DNA of 37,395 bases from Nitrospirae bacterium JdFR-86 (GTDB lineage: Bacteria; Nitrospirota; Thermodesulfovibrionia; Thermodesulfovibrionales; JdFR-86). Both the position numbers and the translations under genes were made by a program. Where the stretch lies: NCBI GenBank assembly GCA_002011815.1, contig MTOV01000016.1, forward strand, positions 1 through 37,395, written 5' to 3'. Under the pieces are notes generated by a model. The model made no database searches. It saw nothing but the letters and a program-made list of their open reading frames with translations, and was not told the origin of the DNA. Of the stretch, positions 1 to 7,574 are shown one piece after another. Every line of letters starts with the position of its first letter. Positions within the stretch are counted from its first letter, which is position 1.

Positions 1-116
1 CCCTGTGAAAATTTCCGGGCGGCTTACTCGGTCTGCCTCCGGTAAAATTTTTTAAACTCAACCCTTCGGGTTTCAGACACAAAAAATTTTTTAACCCTCC
101 GACAGCCCTCGTAAGC

Positions 117-139
117 CTGAAATTTTCAGATGGGGGTCT
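117..139. repeat. Short palindromic repeat, copy 1
   Basis: The palindrome CTGAAATTTTCAG (117-129) is followed by ATGGGGGTCT. The same palindrome followed by AGGGGGTTT recurs 108 bases further on. A partial third copy (ATTTTCAGATGGAGGT, 279-294) forms the ribosome binding site region of the next gene. Its function is unknown; it could be a small hairpin in RNA or a protein-binding dyad. Confidence 0.5.
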
Positions 140-212
140 ATCCCAAATTTCCTGCTGCTTTTTGCTTGGTGGCACAGCTACTTTCAAGAGCGCTTCAAAC
201 GTAATATTAAAA

Positions 213-249
213 GGGTCTGTGACCCTGAAATTTTCAGAGGGGGTTTTTG
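213..249 (+). repeat. Double palindrome, copy 2; possible weak terminator
   Basis: Two dyads are fused. GGGTC-TGT-GACCC (213-225) is followed directly by CTGAAATTTTCAG (225-237). The second can be extended as CCCTGA / TCAG(A)GGG around an AATTT loop and is followed by GG and five T (244-248), so it could work as a weak intrinsic terminator for a transcript entering from the left. The shared core of the first dyad (GTCTGTGAC) reappears just before the tRNA gene at 546-553. Confidence 0.35.
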
Positions 250-299
250 TAGGTAAAATGTATTAAAATATTTATGCTATTTTCAGATGGAGGTTTCGG

Positions 300-494
300 A
301 TGGAGTGCATAAGCGAAAAGAACAAGAAGTATTGCAATTGCACATATGAGCCGTGTGCAAGAAAGTATAAGTGCTGTGAGTGTCTTCATTATCACAGGCG
401 GAACGGCGAGCTTCCTGCGTGTTTCTTCAATGCGGAGGCAGAGCGGACTTACGACCGGAGTGTAAGGCACTTCATAAGGCTGCAGGGGGCATAA
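300..494 (+). CDS. Small cysteine-rich protein, DUF6485-like
   Basis: This is a 64-residue cytosolic protein with no signal peptide. It has eight cysteines (C3, C12, C14, C19, C25, C26, C28, C41) and H30/H32, arranged as CxC...C...CCxC, which suggests a compact metal-binding (zinc or iron-sulfur) fold. The pattern MEC...CNCTY..C..K..CCECL.YH...GELPACFF....ERTYDRS resembles, from memory, the short DUF6485 proteins of anaerobic bacteria; function is unknown. The start is fixed by a good ribosome binding site (GGAGGT, 289-294) six bases before ATG. It stands alone, upstream of a tRNA gene. Coding is well supported by the dense conserved-looking cysteine pattern despite the short length; the family name is less certain. 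Confidence 0.75.
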   Translation: MECISEKNKKYCNCTYEPCARKYKCCECLHYHRRNGELPACFFNAEAERTYDRSVRHFIRLQGA

Positions 495-541
495 AGCTCC
501 GGTAGCAGTTAGGGGCAGGCGGCTGCTGAGTCGGATTAAAA

Positions 542-556
542 AGTGTCTGTGACACT
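542..556. repeat. Palindrome abutting tRNA-Leu
   Basis: AGTGTC-TGT-GACACT is a perfect 6-bp dyad with a 3-base centre that ends exactly one base before the first nucleotide of the mature tRNA. It shares its loop and inner stem (GTC-TGT-GAC) with the dyad at 213-225. In the precursor RNA it could form a 5' leader hairpin next to the RNase P cleavage site, or in DNA it could be a binding site in the tRNA promoter. Confidence 0.5.
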
Positions 557-640
557 GCCGGTGTGGTGGAACTGGCAGACGCGCCGGACTCAAAATCCGG
601 TGAGGGCAACCTCGTGGGGGTTCGACTCCCCCCACCGGCA
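557..640 (+). tRNA. tRNA-Leu (anticodon CAA)
   Basis: The complete class II cloverleaf is visible. The acceptor stem GCCGGTG (557-563) pairs with CACCGGC (633-639), with discriminator A640. The anticodon stem CCGGA (584-588) pairs with TCCGG (596-600) around loop CTCAAAA, giving anticodon CAA (591-593), which reads UUG leucine codons. A long variable arm (TGAGGGCAACCTCG) is followed by a T arm GGGGG-TTCGACT-CCCCC. The 3' CCA is not encoded and must be added by nucleotidyltransferase. No intron. Confidence 0.96.
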
Positions 641-650
641 TTAATAAAAT

Positions 651-1019
651 TTAGGAATTCTCTTCAAGCAGCTCAAGCACAGTTGCCTTAAAGCTAAGCA
701 AAGGAAAAGGCTTTTTTAGAATTGCGTCTATCCCCATCTCCAAAAGCTTGCTTTCTGTTTCCCCGTCAATAAATGCACTTGAGATTAATACTTTTGCCCG
801 GGGGTTGATGTTCTTCAAATGCGGGTATGCTTCCTGTCCACCCATCGTTTTCATCTTCAGGTCAAGGATAATAAGGTCGATGTTAGGGTTTTGCTTCATC
901 ACCTGAATAGCAGTCTCCCCGTCGTCTGCAGTAAGAACCCTCAGCCCCAGACTCTCGAGCACTGCAGAAAAATAATCCCTCATTACGTCTTCGTCGTCAA
1001 CAACCAATGCAGTCTTCAT
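651..1019 (-). CDS. Stand-alone response-regulator receiver protein
   Basis: A single CheY-like receiver domain with no output domain, 122 residues from the ATG at 1019. The acidic pair is in VVDDED, the phospho-acceptor aspartate is about D53 in ILDLKMKTMGG, the switch Ser lies in LISSA and the conserved lysine is K103 in LKKPF. It is read toward the tRNA gene, leaving only ten bases between them, and its 5' end faces the first sigma-54 activator, so the 125-base region 1020-1144 is a divergent promoter region. A TTG five codons upstream (1034) is a possible alternative start; neither start has a good ribosome binding site, though GGAT lies near the ATG. The partner kinase is not evident; it could relay from the kinase at 4488 or from elsewhere. 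Confidence 0.85.
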   Translation of the reverse strand: MKTALVVDDEDVMRDYFSAVLESLGLRVLTADDGETAIQVMKQNPNIDLIILDLKMKTMGGQEAYPHLKNINPRAKVLISSAFIDGETESKLLEMGIDAILKKPFPLLSFKATVLELLEENS

Positions 1020-1097
1020 GTTTAGATTATCCAATATTTTAGATTATTTTTCACCCATAAACTAAAGAGTTTTCAGCATTTTAGCATTCCCTCCAAA

Positions 1098-1111
1098 GTC
1101 AAACTATTGAC
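1098..1111. promoter_or_regulatory. FleQ-box-like dyad upstream of the first activator gene
   Basis: GTCA-AACTAT-TGAC is a perfect half-site pair with a 6-base spacer, matching the GTCA...TGAC frame of the Pseudomonas FleQ box (known from the literature as about GTCANTAAATTGAC). It overlaps a TTGACA hexamer at 1107-1112, so a bound protein would cover the -35 region of the likely promoter of the adjacent gene. It sits between two divergent regulator genes and could act on both. Confidence 0.5.
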
Positions 1112-1136
1112 ACAAGGGGAAGTAGCTTTATATCAT
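1107..1136 (+). promoter_or_regulatory. Candidate sigma-70-type promoter
   Basis: TTGACA (1107-1112) and TATCAT (1131-1136) are separated by 18 bases. Transcription would be expected to start around 1142-1145, that is at or within a few bases of the ATG at 1145. A shifted -10 reading (TATATC, 1129-1134, spacer 16) gives nearly the same start. This fits the absence of a ribosome binding site in front of that gene. Confidence 0.4.
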
Positions 1137-1144
1137 ACAAGCAT

Positions 1145-2563
1145 ATGCATCGCATTCTGATTATCGATGATGATGAAACCGTCAGAGATGTATTAGAGGG
1201 TTTTTTCACAGAAAAAGGTTTTAGCGTTGCTGCGGTCTCTGACGGGCAAGCAGGTCTTGACCTACTCAAAGAAGAGAAGTTCGATCTGTATTTTCTTGAC
1301 CTTGTGATGCCTAAAATGGACGGACTTGAAGTCCTGAAGAAGGCATCTGAGATGAATATAAACACTCCTGCCATTGTAGTCACTGCCTTTGCCACTGTCA
1401 AGACTGCGGTTGAAGCAGTAAAGCTTGGCGCATTTGACTATATCACAAAGCCTTTTGTTCTTGATGAGCTTTTGCTTGTAGCGAACAGGGCGATTGATGT
1501 CTCGAAGCTCCGGAAAGAAAACGTAAGGCTGAAGAAGGAGCTGAAGCATAAATACAAGTTCGACATGCTTACAGGGACCTCTCCCAAGATGCTGCAGGTG
1601 TATGAGCTGATTGAGAAGATTGCGGATACAGACACCACTGTGCTGATTACAGGGGAAAGCGGCACAGGCAAGGAGCGGGTTGCAAAGACGATTCATTTTA
1701 ACAGTTCCCGGTCTCAGGGTGCGTTTGTTCCTGTAAACTGTGCGGCGATTCCGAAGGACTTGCTCGAGTCAGAGCTTTTCGGGCATGAAAAAGGTGCATT
1801 CACAGGTGCAATAAACACAAGGATAGGGCGGTTCGAGCTTGCAAACGGAGGCACTATCTTCCTTGATGAGATAGGAGAGCTTCACCCTACACTTCAGGTG
1901 AAGCTTCTGAGGGTGCTTCAGGAAAGAGAGTTTGAAAGGGTAGGCGGCACAAAAACCATTAAGGTTGATGTAAGAATCCTTGCCGCTACCAATAAAGACC
2001 TTGAACGGGCAACAAAGGAAGGCACGTTCAGGGAAGACCTTTACTACCGGCTTAATGTAATTCCTCTGCACATCCCCCCTCTGAGAAAAAGAAAAGAAGA
2101 TATTCCTCTTTTAATAGAGCACTTCATGCATGAGTTTTCCAGAAAGAAGAGGAAAGCTCCTCTTAAGATAACCCCTGAGGCTATGGAATGTCTTATGAAC
2201 TATCGCTGGCCTGGCAATGTAAGAGAGCTTGAGAATCTTATAGAAAGGCTGGTCATACTTAATGATACAGGGGTTGTTACTCCTGAGGACCTTCCTGAGC
2301 GGTTTCATGTTTCAGGGAGCGGGCATCTCTCTGTAAAGGACGGTGCTATGCACATCTCAGGCATAGTGCTGCCCAAGGAAGGAGTTGACCTTAACGCCGT
2401 GCTGAATGAGGTGGAAAAAAGCCTGATTCTTCAGGCAATGAAGCGGGTAGGCGGTGTAAAAAGCAAGGCAGCGGCTCTGCTCGGGCTTAACAGAACAACA
2501 CTGATAGAGAAAATGAAAAAGAAAGGCATCAACTTCAACGGAGAAGATACCTCCCGTTCATAA
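1145..2563 (+). CDS. Sigma-54-dependent response regulator, FleQ/FlrA-like
   Basis: A 472-residue NtrC-type activator. Residues 1-120 are a receiver with acidic pocket DDD, phospho-acceptor D52 ([11 protein letters not shown]) and K102. The central AAA+ domain has Walker A GESGTGKE (170-177), the sigma-54 contact loop GAFTGA (217-222) and Walker B ending FLDEIGE (about 239-245). The C-terminal Fis-type helix-turn-helix ends [15 protein letters not shown], closely resembling the end of FleQ/FlrA flagellar master regulators. Unlike FleQ, whose receiver is degenerate, this receiver looks phosphorylatable. It begins the regulatory block of the flagellar locus. There is no ribosome binding site before ATG 1145, while a promoter-like pair ends just upstream, so a leaderless mRNA is possible. 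The assignment to the family is sure; the role as master flagellar regulator is inferred from its position and HTH. Confidence 0.93.
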   Translation: MHRILIIDDDETVRDVLEGFFTEKGFSVAAVSDGQAGLDLLKEEKFDLYFLDLVMPKMDGLEVLKKASEMNINTPAIVVTAFATVKTAVEAVKLGAFDYITKPFVLDELLLVANRAIDVSKLRKENVRLKKELKHKYKFDMLTGTSPKMLQVYELIEKIADTDTTVLITGESGTGKERVAKTIHFNSSRSQGAFVPVNCAAIPKDLLESELFGHEKGAFTGAINTRIGRFELANGGTIFLDEIGELHPTLQVKLLRVLQEREFERVGGTKTIKVDVRILAATNKDLERATKEGTFREDLYYRLNVIPLHIPPLRKRKEDIPLLIEHFMHEFSRKKRKAPLKITPEAMECLMNYRWPGNVRELENLIERLVILNDTGVVTPEDLPERFHVSGSGHLSVKDGAMHISGIVLPKEGVDLNAVLNEVEKSLILQAMKRVGGVKSKAAALLGLNRTTLIEKMKKKGINFNGEDTSRS

Positions 2564-2607
2564 ACACTAATCATACTGTTATTTTATTGCCGCAGTAGCC
2601 GGCATCT

Positions 2608-2621
2608 GTCGGTTATTTGAC
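2608..2621. promoter_or_regulatory. Weaker FleQ-box-like dyad before the TPR gene
   Basis: GTCG-GTTATT-TGAC has seven of the eight half-site bases of the dyad found at 1098 and 17562, and like the copy at 1098 it runs into TTGACA (2617-2622). The best -10-like hexamer downstream (TAAAAT, 2643-2648) is 20 bases away, which is too far for a good promoter. It is therefore a possible binding site rather than a supported promoter. Confidence 0.25.
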
Positions 2622-2685
2622 ACGCCTTCTGAATAAATCCCTTAAAATCCAATACATTATACTGGCATGTCTGTTGCTATACTTC

Positions 2686-4485
2686 ATGGCGATGGGCAGG
2701 ACAAGATTAATAGTCGTGTTGATTTTTATATTTTTGCCTGTCTTTTCGTGGGCTTCTTTTGAAGGGCTTATAAACTCACCGGCTTTAAAGGAGGCATGGG
2801 AGTCCGTCAGAACCGACAGGATATTTAAAGCAAGAAAGATACTTTCGGCTTATAAACCTGAGCCTGAGTCCCTTGCCATGTATCATTTTATTTATGCAAA
2901 GACAGTGGAGAATCCTCTTGATGCCATTGAACATCTAAGGTGGGCATATCTTTATTCCACGGAGGATGAACTTAAGGAGCTTGCATTGCTTCAGCGTGCG
3001 GATACATATCTTGAGCTTGGGTATTTTCAGGAGGCAAGGTCGGATTATCTTATTTTTATAAAGACCTTTCCTGCTTCCAGGTATATCAAGGAGGCGCACA
3101 AGGGACTGGCGAAGGCTTTAATGAGGCTGGGTGTTTACAGGGAAGCGATAGAACATTATGAAAAAGCTGGTGATACGCCTGAGTCGCTCTTTGGAAAGGC
3201 GAACGCACTTCAGCAACTCGGTCTGGTAAAGGAGGCGGCTAAAGCGTATGAAAAGGCGATGTCCAGATACAAGGGCTATATTCTGAGTTCTGACGAAGCG
3301 CTTTATTACTACGGAAAGAATCTGAGGGCAAGGGGCAGGTTATCAGAGGCAAGAAAGTATCTGGCATCTGTCAAAGGTGCTTCTTACAGGGACAGGGCAG
3401 AGATATGTCTCGGGCAGATTGCAATGACGCAGGGAAGGATAAATGAGGCGATTGACCATTTCAGTTCAGCCCTGTATTCCTCTTCCAGGGATGTCAGAAG
3501 GACTGCTTTGCTTAATCTTGCTTTAGCGCAGATAAAAGCCGGAAGATTTCAGGAGGCAAAGGCCAATCTTGAGGAGATAAGGTATAACTATCCTTATGGC
3601 AAGGGTTATGACGAGGCGATTTTAAGGCTTTCGAGGCTTTACAGCAGGGAAGGGGATTACACCACTGCAGTTTCGCTTCTGAAAGAGCTTGTCTTCAGGC
3701 TTTCTCCTGTTAAAGAGGCGCTGGATGAATTCGAGGCGATACTGATGGAGGTTAAGGAGAAGGACACAGCCCAGTTTATTAAACTCTGGAAGTCTGTTGG
3801 CCCGTGGCTTCTTGACAGGTCAAGGGAAAAAACCCTGATAGAGGTGGCTGATGCCTTAAAGCCTGCGGGTGAACCCTTTCTTGAGGTATCCGACTGGCTT
3901 TTAAAACACGGTTCACCCAGGGCAAAGGCACGGAGTCTTACTGCCCTTACTACCTATTACGCAGAGGTGGGAGATATAAAGACTGCAAAGAAGTATCTTG
4001 AAGAAATAAAAGCCATAAAAAGGTCATCTGATGATGTTTTCAGGGCAGAGGCAAAGGTGTTTTATGCAAGCGGGGATTTTAAGTCTGCTGCAGAAAAGCT
4101 TCTGCTGATAAAGGAACTGAGCGAGGAAGACCTGAGTCTTCTTGCAGACACACTTACGTCTGCAAAGGACATAAAAAAGGCGATTGAGTTTTATGAAAAG
4201 GCTCTTAGAAAGGTAAGAGTAAAGGAAGCAGAGGATTATATTGCACTTGCTGACGTGCTGTATGAGCAGGGGGAAAAAGCAGAAGCACTTAAGTATTACA
4301 AGCTTTCACTGGAGAAAGAACCGGACAATGAATGGGTGCTGTATAGAATCGGTGTGCTTTCAGACAGGAAGGAAGCAGAAAGGATTTTCAAAAAGATAGG
4401 CGAGAACAATTCAGTCATAGGCAGGCTGGCAAGTGCAAGGCTTAAGGAATTTAGTGTTGTCAAGAGGATGGAGGAGATGTTTTAA
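2686..4485 (+). CDS. Exported tetratricopeptide-repeat protein
   Basis: About 599 residues. The N-terminus (M.MGRTRLIVVLIFIF...FSWA) is a signal peptide, probably cut after WA, so the protein should be exported or membrane-tethered. The rest is helical TPR repeats with the usual A..YY..AL spacing; clear ones are near residues 120-200, 240-330 and at the C-terminal side around 500-575 (AIEFYEKAL, ALKYYKLSLEKEPDN). I chose ATG 2686 (or 2692) because the longer reading from TTG 2617 adds a second hydrophobic stretch and overlaps a TTGACA dyad; no start has a strong ribosome binding site. It is two bases upstream of the histidine-kinase gene, so likely cotranscribed with it. A role as a periplasmic sensor or assembly scaffold for the kinase is possible but only inferred. 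Confidence 0.82.
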   Translation: MAMGRTRLIVVLIFIFLPVFSWASFEGLINSPALKEAWESVRTDRIFKARKILSAYKPEPESLAMYHFIYAKTVENPLDAIEHLRWAYLYSTEDELKELALLQRADTYLELGYFQEARSDYLIFIKTFPASRYIKEAHKGLAKALMRLGVYREAIEHYEKAGDTPESLFGKANALQQLGLVKEAAKAYEKAMSRYKGYILSSDEALYYYGKNLRARGRLSEARKYLASVKGASYRDRAEICLGQIAMTQGRINEAIDHFSSALYSSSRDVRRTALLNLALAQIKAGRFQEAKANLEEIRYNYPYGKGYDEAILRLSRLYSREGDYTTAVSLLKELVFRLSPVKEALDEFEAILMEVKEKDTAQFIKLWKSVGPWLLDRSREKTLIEVADALKPAGEPFLEVSDWLLKHGSPRAKARSLTALTTYYAEVGDIKTAKKYLEEIKAIKRSSDDVFRAEAKVFYASGDFKSAAEKLLLIKELSEEDLSLLADTLTSAKDIKKAIEFYEKALRKVRVKEAEDYIALADVLYEQGEKAEALKYYKLSLEKEPDNEWVLYRIGVLSDRKEAERIFKKIGENNSVIGRLASARLKEFSVVKRMEEMF

Positions 4486-4487
4486 GC

Positions 4488-5642
4488 ATGGAAGAGATAA
4501 GTCGTTTAAGTGAGGCTTTCCGGAATTTTACTCTGGCATCCAGAAGTCTTGAGACATACTACGAGAAGCTTCAGGAGAAGATACGGTATCTAACCATAGA
4601 GCTTGAGGAGAAGAACAGGCAGTTGAGGGATGCCCTTCTTGATGCCGAGGAGGCGAAAGACTATCTGAAGGGGATACTGGAGAGTCTGAGGGAAGCGATT
4701 GTTGTGCTTGACCCTGAGGGCAAGGTAACGATGATAAACAGGGCAGCTGGTGAGATGTTCGGACTGCAAGTGGAAGAAGCCATAGGCAGGCATTTTGACA
4801 GCCTTGGTTTTTCTATTGATGGTGAGGATGCAGAGGCAGTGCTTCACACGAAGAAAGGAAGATACGATGTTATTGTGTCCCGTTCTGAGGTGAAAGATTC
4901 AGAAGGCTTGGTCAGAGGGAGGGTTATTCTTTTTCAGGACATAACGAGGATAAAGGAGCTTGAGGCTGAAAAAGAGCGCAATCACAGGCTGATTGCAATG
5001 GGCGAGATGGCTGCCAAAATAGTTCATGAAATAAGAAGCCCTTTATGCAGCATAGAGCTTTATGCAAGCATGCTTGCAAGAGAGCTTGAAGGCAGCGAGC
5101 ATGTCAATCTCGCAAAGGGGATATCCACCGGCATAAGAAGTCTTAACAATGTTCTGACGAACATGCTCTTTTTTGCAAGACCTCAGAAGCCTGTGCTTAA
5201 GCCTGTAGAGCTTGAAAAGACCCTTGATGAAACTCTCTTTATGCTGATGCCGATGATTGAAAGCAGGGGCATAGAGTTAAAGAAATCCTCGGAGTGTTCA
5301 GCCCATATTGCAGGAGATGCAGAGCTTCTTAAACAAGTGTTTCTGAATATTCTTTTAAACTCGGTTCAGGCTATGCCTGATGGAGGCAGGATAGAAGTTG
5401 CCATTAAAACGGATGACGGGTTTGCAGTCGTAGAGGTGGCGGACGAAGGGGAAGGCATAGGGCATGAAGACCTTGAAAGGATATTTGACCCGTTCTTCAG
5501 CACGAAGGAAAAGGGTACAGGACTGGGGCTGGCTATAGCGTCCAAGATAATGCAGGCGCATGGAGGGACTATAAAAGTAAAAAGCGAGTTGGGCAAAGGC
5601 AGCAGGTTTCAGCTTTATCTCCCGTTAAACGGGCATAAATAA
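4488..5642 (+). CDS. PAS-domain sensor histidine kinase, FleS/FlrB-like
   Basis: A 384-residue soluble kinase with no membrane segment. Residues 1-60 form a coiled coil, 60-155 a PAS domain (AIVVLDPEGKVTMINRAAGE), and 165-235 the HisKA dimerisation domain with the phospho-accepting H180 in VHEIRSPL. The ATPase part has N box N291 (NILLNSVQA), G1 DEGEGIG (319-325), F box DPFFSTK (334-340) and G2 GTGLGLA (343-349). All catalytic motifs are intact. It lies directly between the TPR gene and an FlrC-like activator, the same order as the FleS-FleR/FlrB-FlrC pairs, so it most likely phosphorylates the regulator at 5677 and perhaps the one at 1145. The cytoplasmic PAS domain implies an internal signal such as completion of the early flagellum; the real signal is unknown. 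Confidence 0.93.
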   Translation: MEEISRLSEAFRNFTLASRSLETYYEKLQEKIRYLTIELEEKNRQLRDALLDAEEAKDYLKGILESLREAIVVLDPEGKVTMINRAAGEMFGLQVEEAIGRHFDSLGFSIDGEDAEAVLHTKKGRYDVIVSRSEVKDSEGLVRGRVILFQDITRIKELEAEKERNHRLIAMGEMAAKIVHEIRSPLCSIELYASMLARELEGSEHVNLAKGISTGIRSLNNVLTNMLFFARPQKPVLKPVELEKTLDETLFMLMPMIESRGIELKKSSECSAHIAGDAELLKQVFLNILLNSVQAMPDGGRIEVAIKTDDGFAVVEVADEGEGIGHEDLERIFDPFFSTKEKGTGLGLAIASKIMQAHGGTIKVKSELGKGSRFQLYLPLNGHK

Positions 5643-5676
5643 CGATTGCAATATTCTGTCTGTAAAGGAGTTTGAT

Positions 5677-6981
5677 ATGAACCCTATACTGGTAGTCGAC
5701 GATGACCCTCAGATGAGGGCGGCATTAAAGGAAGCAATACAAAGGCTTGGCTATGATGCCGTTGTTGCTGAAAACGGGCAAGATGCTCTGGCAAAACTCA
5801 ACAATCTCTCCTGCTCGATGGTTATAACTGACATGAAGATGCCGAGGATGAACGGTCTTTCACTCTTAAAGGAAGTCAGGCGGAGGGCAGGCAATCTGCC
5901 GGTGCTTGTAATCACTGGTTTTGCTACTGTCGAGAATGCAGTAGAGACGATGAAGGAAGGCGCAGTGGAGTATCTCATGAAGCCTTTTTCCTTTGATACG
6001 CTTTCGATGCGGATTAATTCGATAATGGAAGGGCTTGCAAAAGAGCGTGAGATGGTCTTTTCAAGCGAGAAGATGAAGAGGCTTGTCAAGCTTGCCGAGG
6101 ACATTGCACGCAGTGACACTACAGTGCTGATATACGGTGAAAGCGGCACAGGCAAGGAGCTTCTTGCAAGGCATATTCACAGTGCAAGCCCCAGACGGGA
6201 GAAACCTTTTGTTGCCGTCAACTGTGCAGCGATACCTGACACACTTATGGAGTCAGAACTCTTTGGTTTTGAAAAAGGTGCATTTACAGGCGCAACAGAG
6301 AAGAAAATCGGAAAGTTCGAGCTTGCAAACGGAGGCACTATACTCCTTGATGAGATAGGCGAGATGTCCATGGCTTTGCAGGCAAAGCTTCTAAGGGTGC
6401 TTCAGGAGAAAGAAATCGACAGGGTAGGAGCAAAACAACCTGTACCTGTGGACATCAGAGTGATAGCTACCACAAACAGAGACCTTTACAAGGAAAGCCT
6501 TGAAGGAAAATTCAGGGAAGACCTCTATTACAGGCTCAGTGTATTTCCATTACATATACCACCGTTGAGGGAAAGGACAGAGGACATACCTGTTCTGGCA
6601 GAGCATTTTCTTAAGAAGTTTTCCTCTGAAATCGGCAAAAACGTCAGCGGGTTTACAGAGGAGGCAATGGAGTTTCTTATGAGGCGGCACTGGAGGGGGA
6701 ATATCCGGGAGCTTGAAAACACCATTCACAGGGCAGTGCATCTTGCAAAAACAGATGTGATTGAAGTTGACGATTTCATGCTCTACGAGGAAGTCTCTTC
6801 CCCTGATGCAATGCCTCACGGCAGTATAAAAGACATGGAAAGGAATCTGATACTTAAGACCCTGAGGGAAGTAAACGGCAACAAGACAAAGGCGGCGAAG
6901 ATGCTCGGCGTGAGCGTAAGAACCATAAGAAACAAGCTGAACGAATACGGTATGAATGGGAAAAATTTTCCTATTCAGTGA
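5677..6981 (+). CDS. Sigma-54-dependent response regulator, FlrC/FlbD-like
   Basis: A 434-residue activator. The receiver (1-118) has D52 ([11 protein letters not shown]) and K102; the AAA+ domain has Walker A GESGTGKE (154-161), GAFTGA (201-206) and Walker B LLDEIGE; the Fis-type helix-turn-helix is at about 385-430 ([23 protein letters not shown]). The start is backed by AAGGAG about ten bases before ATG. It follows the kinase gene by 35 bases and precedes the rod genes. FlrC/FlbD/FleR proteins switch on class III hook and basal-body genes with sigma-54, and sigma-54-like elements before flgB, fliK and fliL in this window are the natural targets. The family call is firm; target assignment is inferred. 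Confidence 0.93.
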   Translation: MNPILVVDDDPQMRAALKEAIQRLGYDAVVAENGQDALAKLNNLSCSMVITDMKMPRMNGLSLLKEVRRRAGNLPVLVITGFATVENAVETMKEGAVEYLMKPFSFDTLSMRINSIMEGLAKEREMVFSSEKMKRLVKLAEDIARSDTTVLIYGESGTGKELLARHIHSASPRREKPFVAVNCAAIPDTLMESELFGFEKGAFTGATEKKIGKFELANGGTILLDEIGEMSMALQAKLLRVLQEKEIDRVGAKQPVPVDIRVIATTNRDLYKESLEGKFREDLYYRLSVFPLHIPPLRERTEDIPVLAEHFLKKFSSEIGKNVSGFTEEAMEFLMRRHWRGNIRELENTIHRAVHLAKTDVIEVDDFMLYEEVSSPDAMPHGSIKDMERNLILKTLREVNGNKTKAAKMLGVSVRTIRNKLNEYGMNGKNFPIQ

Positions 6982-7019
6982 AAAAATTGCAGGGGGTTAA
7001 GAGTTACATGGAGCAGACA

Positions 7020-7033
7020 GTCAAATATTTGAA
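7020..7033. promoter_or_regulatory. FleQ-box-like dyad upstream of flgB
   Basis: GTCA-AATATT-TGAA contains the perfect 12-bp palindrome TCAAATATTTGA (7021-7032). It matches seven of eight half-site bases of the dyads at 1098 and 17562. It lies about 145 bp upstream of the sigma-54-like element, a distance typical for an enhancer site bound by an NtrC-family activator. Confidence 0.4.
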
Positions 7034-7171
7034 CCCTCGGGGACTGAAGATGCCAAGCAAATGGCGTTATTCTACGGCTTCTATAGCTGTGCTGGGCGGC
7101 TACGCCAGAAAAATCCTTAATTTTTGGAGAGTTTTATCTGTCTGCATGAGCAGGCAGCAGGGTTATAAATT

Positions 7172-7186
7172 TGGCACATTTATTGT
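7172..7186 (+). promoter_or_regulatory. Sigma-54-like -24/-12 element before flgB
   Basis: TGGCAC-ATTTA-TTGT fits the sigma-54 consensus (TGGCAC-N5-TTGC) with a perfect -24 part and T in place of the last C. It resembles the element before fliK almost base for base (TGGCAY-ATTTA-TTG). A problem is that initiation about 12 bases downstream falls near 7198, inside or past the AGGAGG ribosome binding site, so either the actual start is a little upstream or the transcript is nearly leaderless. Confidence 0.45.
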
Positions 7187-7203
7187 TAGTGTCAGGAGGA
7201 ATG

Positions 7204-7572
7204 ATGGATAAAGGGTTCAGGATACTTGAGGAGTTGATTCGTGCAGCCAGTTTTCGGCACAAGGTGCTGGCCTCTAATATTGCAAACACGGACACACCTG
7301 GCTACAAGGCAAAGGATGTAGACTTCAAGGGCATTGTTGGAGAGGAGATGCTGAAGCTTAAGACGACTGACCCACGTCATATAAAGTCAGGTTCCGGTAG
7401 TGCTTCAGCAGAGCTGAAGGCAGAACCCAGAGAGCCGTGGGCTGACGGGAACAATGTGGAGCTGGACATCGAGGTCGCAAAGATGACGGAGAACGCCCTT
7501 CTTTATGAGACAGGGATAAAGCTCCTTTCGTCAAAGATAAAAATGTTTAAAGAAGCTGTTAGAGCGAGGTAG
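7204..7572 (+). CDS. flgB: Flagellar proximal rod protein FlgB
   Basis: A 122-residue rod subunit that builds the proximal periplasmic rod with FlgC, FlgF and FlgG and is exported through the flagellar gate rather than by a signal peptide. The rod/hook family signature SNIANTDTPGYKA is at residues 24-36, and the C-terminal helix (VAKMTENALLYETGIKLLSSKIKMFKEAV) is typical. AGGAGG at 7194-7199 favours ATG 7204; the ATG at 7201 is only one base from it, and the longer TTG reading from 7171 runs through the sigma-54-like element. It begins the long basal-body operon flgB-motE. Confidence 0.95.
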   Translation: MDKGFRILEELIRAASFRHKVLASNIANTDTPGYKAKDVDFKGIVGEEMLKLKTTDPRHIKSGSGSASAELKAEPREPWADGNNVELDIEVAKMTENALLYETGIKLLSSKIKMFKEAVRAR

Positions 7573-7574
7573 TT

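Larger units (their letters stand above)
1..299. other. Non-coding left edge with short palindromes
   Basis: I see no convincing gene here on either strand. The first 110 bases are rich in short A/T runs (AAAATTTTTTAA appears twice, near 45 and 86) and hold a small AACCC-TTC-GGGTT hairpin at 60-72. The right half carries two near-identical palindromic elements and the ribosome binding site of the small gene that starts at 300. The left neighbour lies outside the window, so part of this may be its 3' untranslated region. Confidence 0.6.
6982..7203. other. Regulatory gap before the flgB operon
   Basis: This 222-base gap has no believable gene. In order it holds a FleQ-box-like dyad (7020-7033), a hairpin with an imperfect stem CTGG-GCG / CGC-CAG (7092-7108), an A/T hairpin AAAAAT-CCTTA-ATTTTT (7109-7125), an inverted repeat CTG-T-CTGC-ATGA-GCAG-G-CAG (7138-7157), a sigma-54-like element (7172-7186) and the ribosome binding site AGGAGG (7194-7199). 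The amount of symmetry suggests a heavily regulated promoter region. Confidence 0.6.

Noticed and set aside
234-641. 135-codon - strand frame across the cysteine-rich gene and tRNA-Leu
   Set aside because: It runs antisense through a tRNA gene and a better-supported + strand gene; composition is unlike the other proteins here.
2617-2648. Sigma-70 promoter TTGACA ... TAAAAT before the TPR gene
   Set aside because: The 20-base spacing is outside the useful range; kept only as a possible binding dyad.
2617-2685. TTG start for the TPR protein
   Set aside because: The extension adds a second hydrophobic stretch before the signal peptide, and the TTG is part of a TTGACA in a dyad.
7092-7125. Intrinsic terminator after the second activator gene
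   Set aside because: The GC hairpin is followed by A, not T, on the + strand and the second hairpin is only A/T pairs; too weak to call.
7171-7203. Upstream TTG start for flgB
   Set aside because: It begins in the sigma-54-like element and adds residues not found in FlgB; AGGAGG and ATG 7204 are a better fit.
6978-7211. 77-codon + frame between the second activator gene and flgB
   Set aside because: No recognisable protein pattern; it covers the regulatory gap, the sigma-54-like element and the flgB ribosome binding site.
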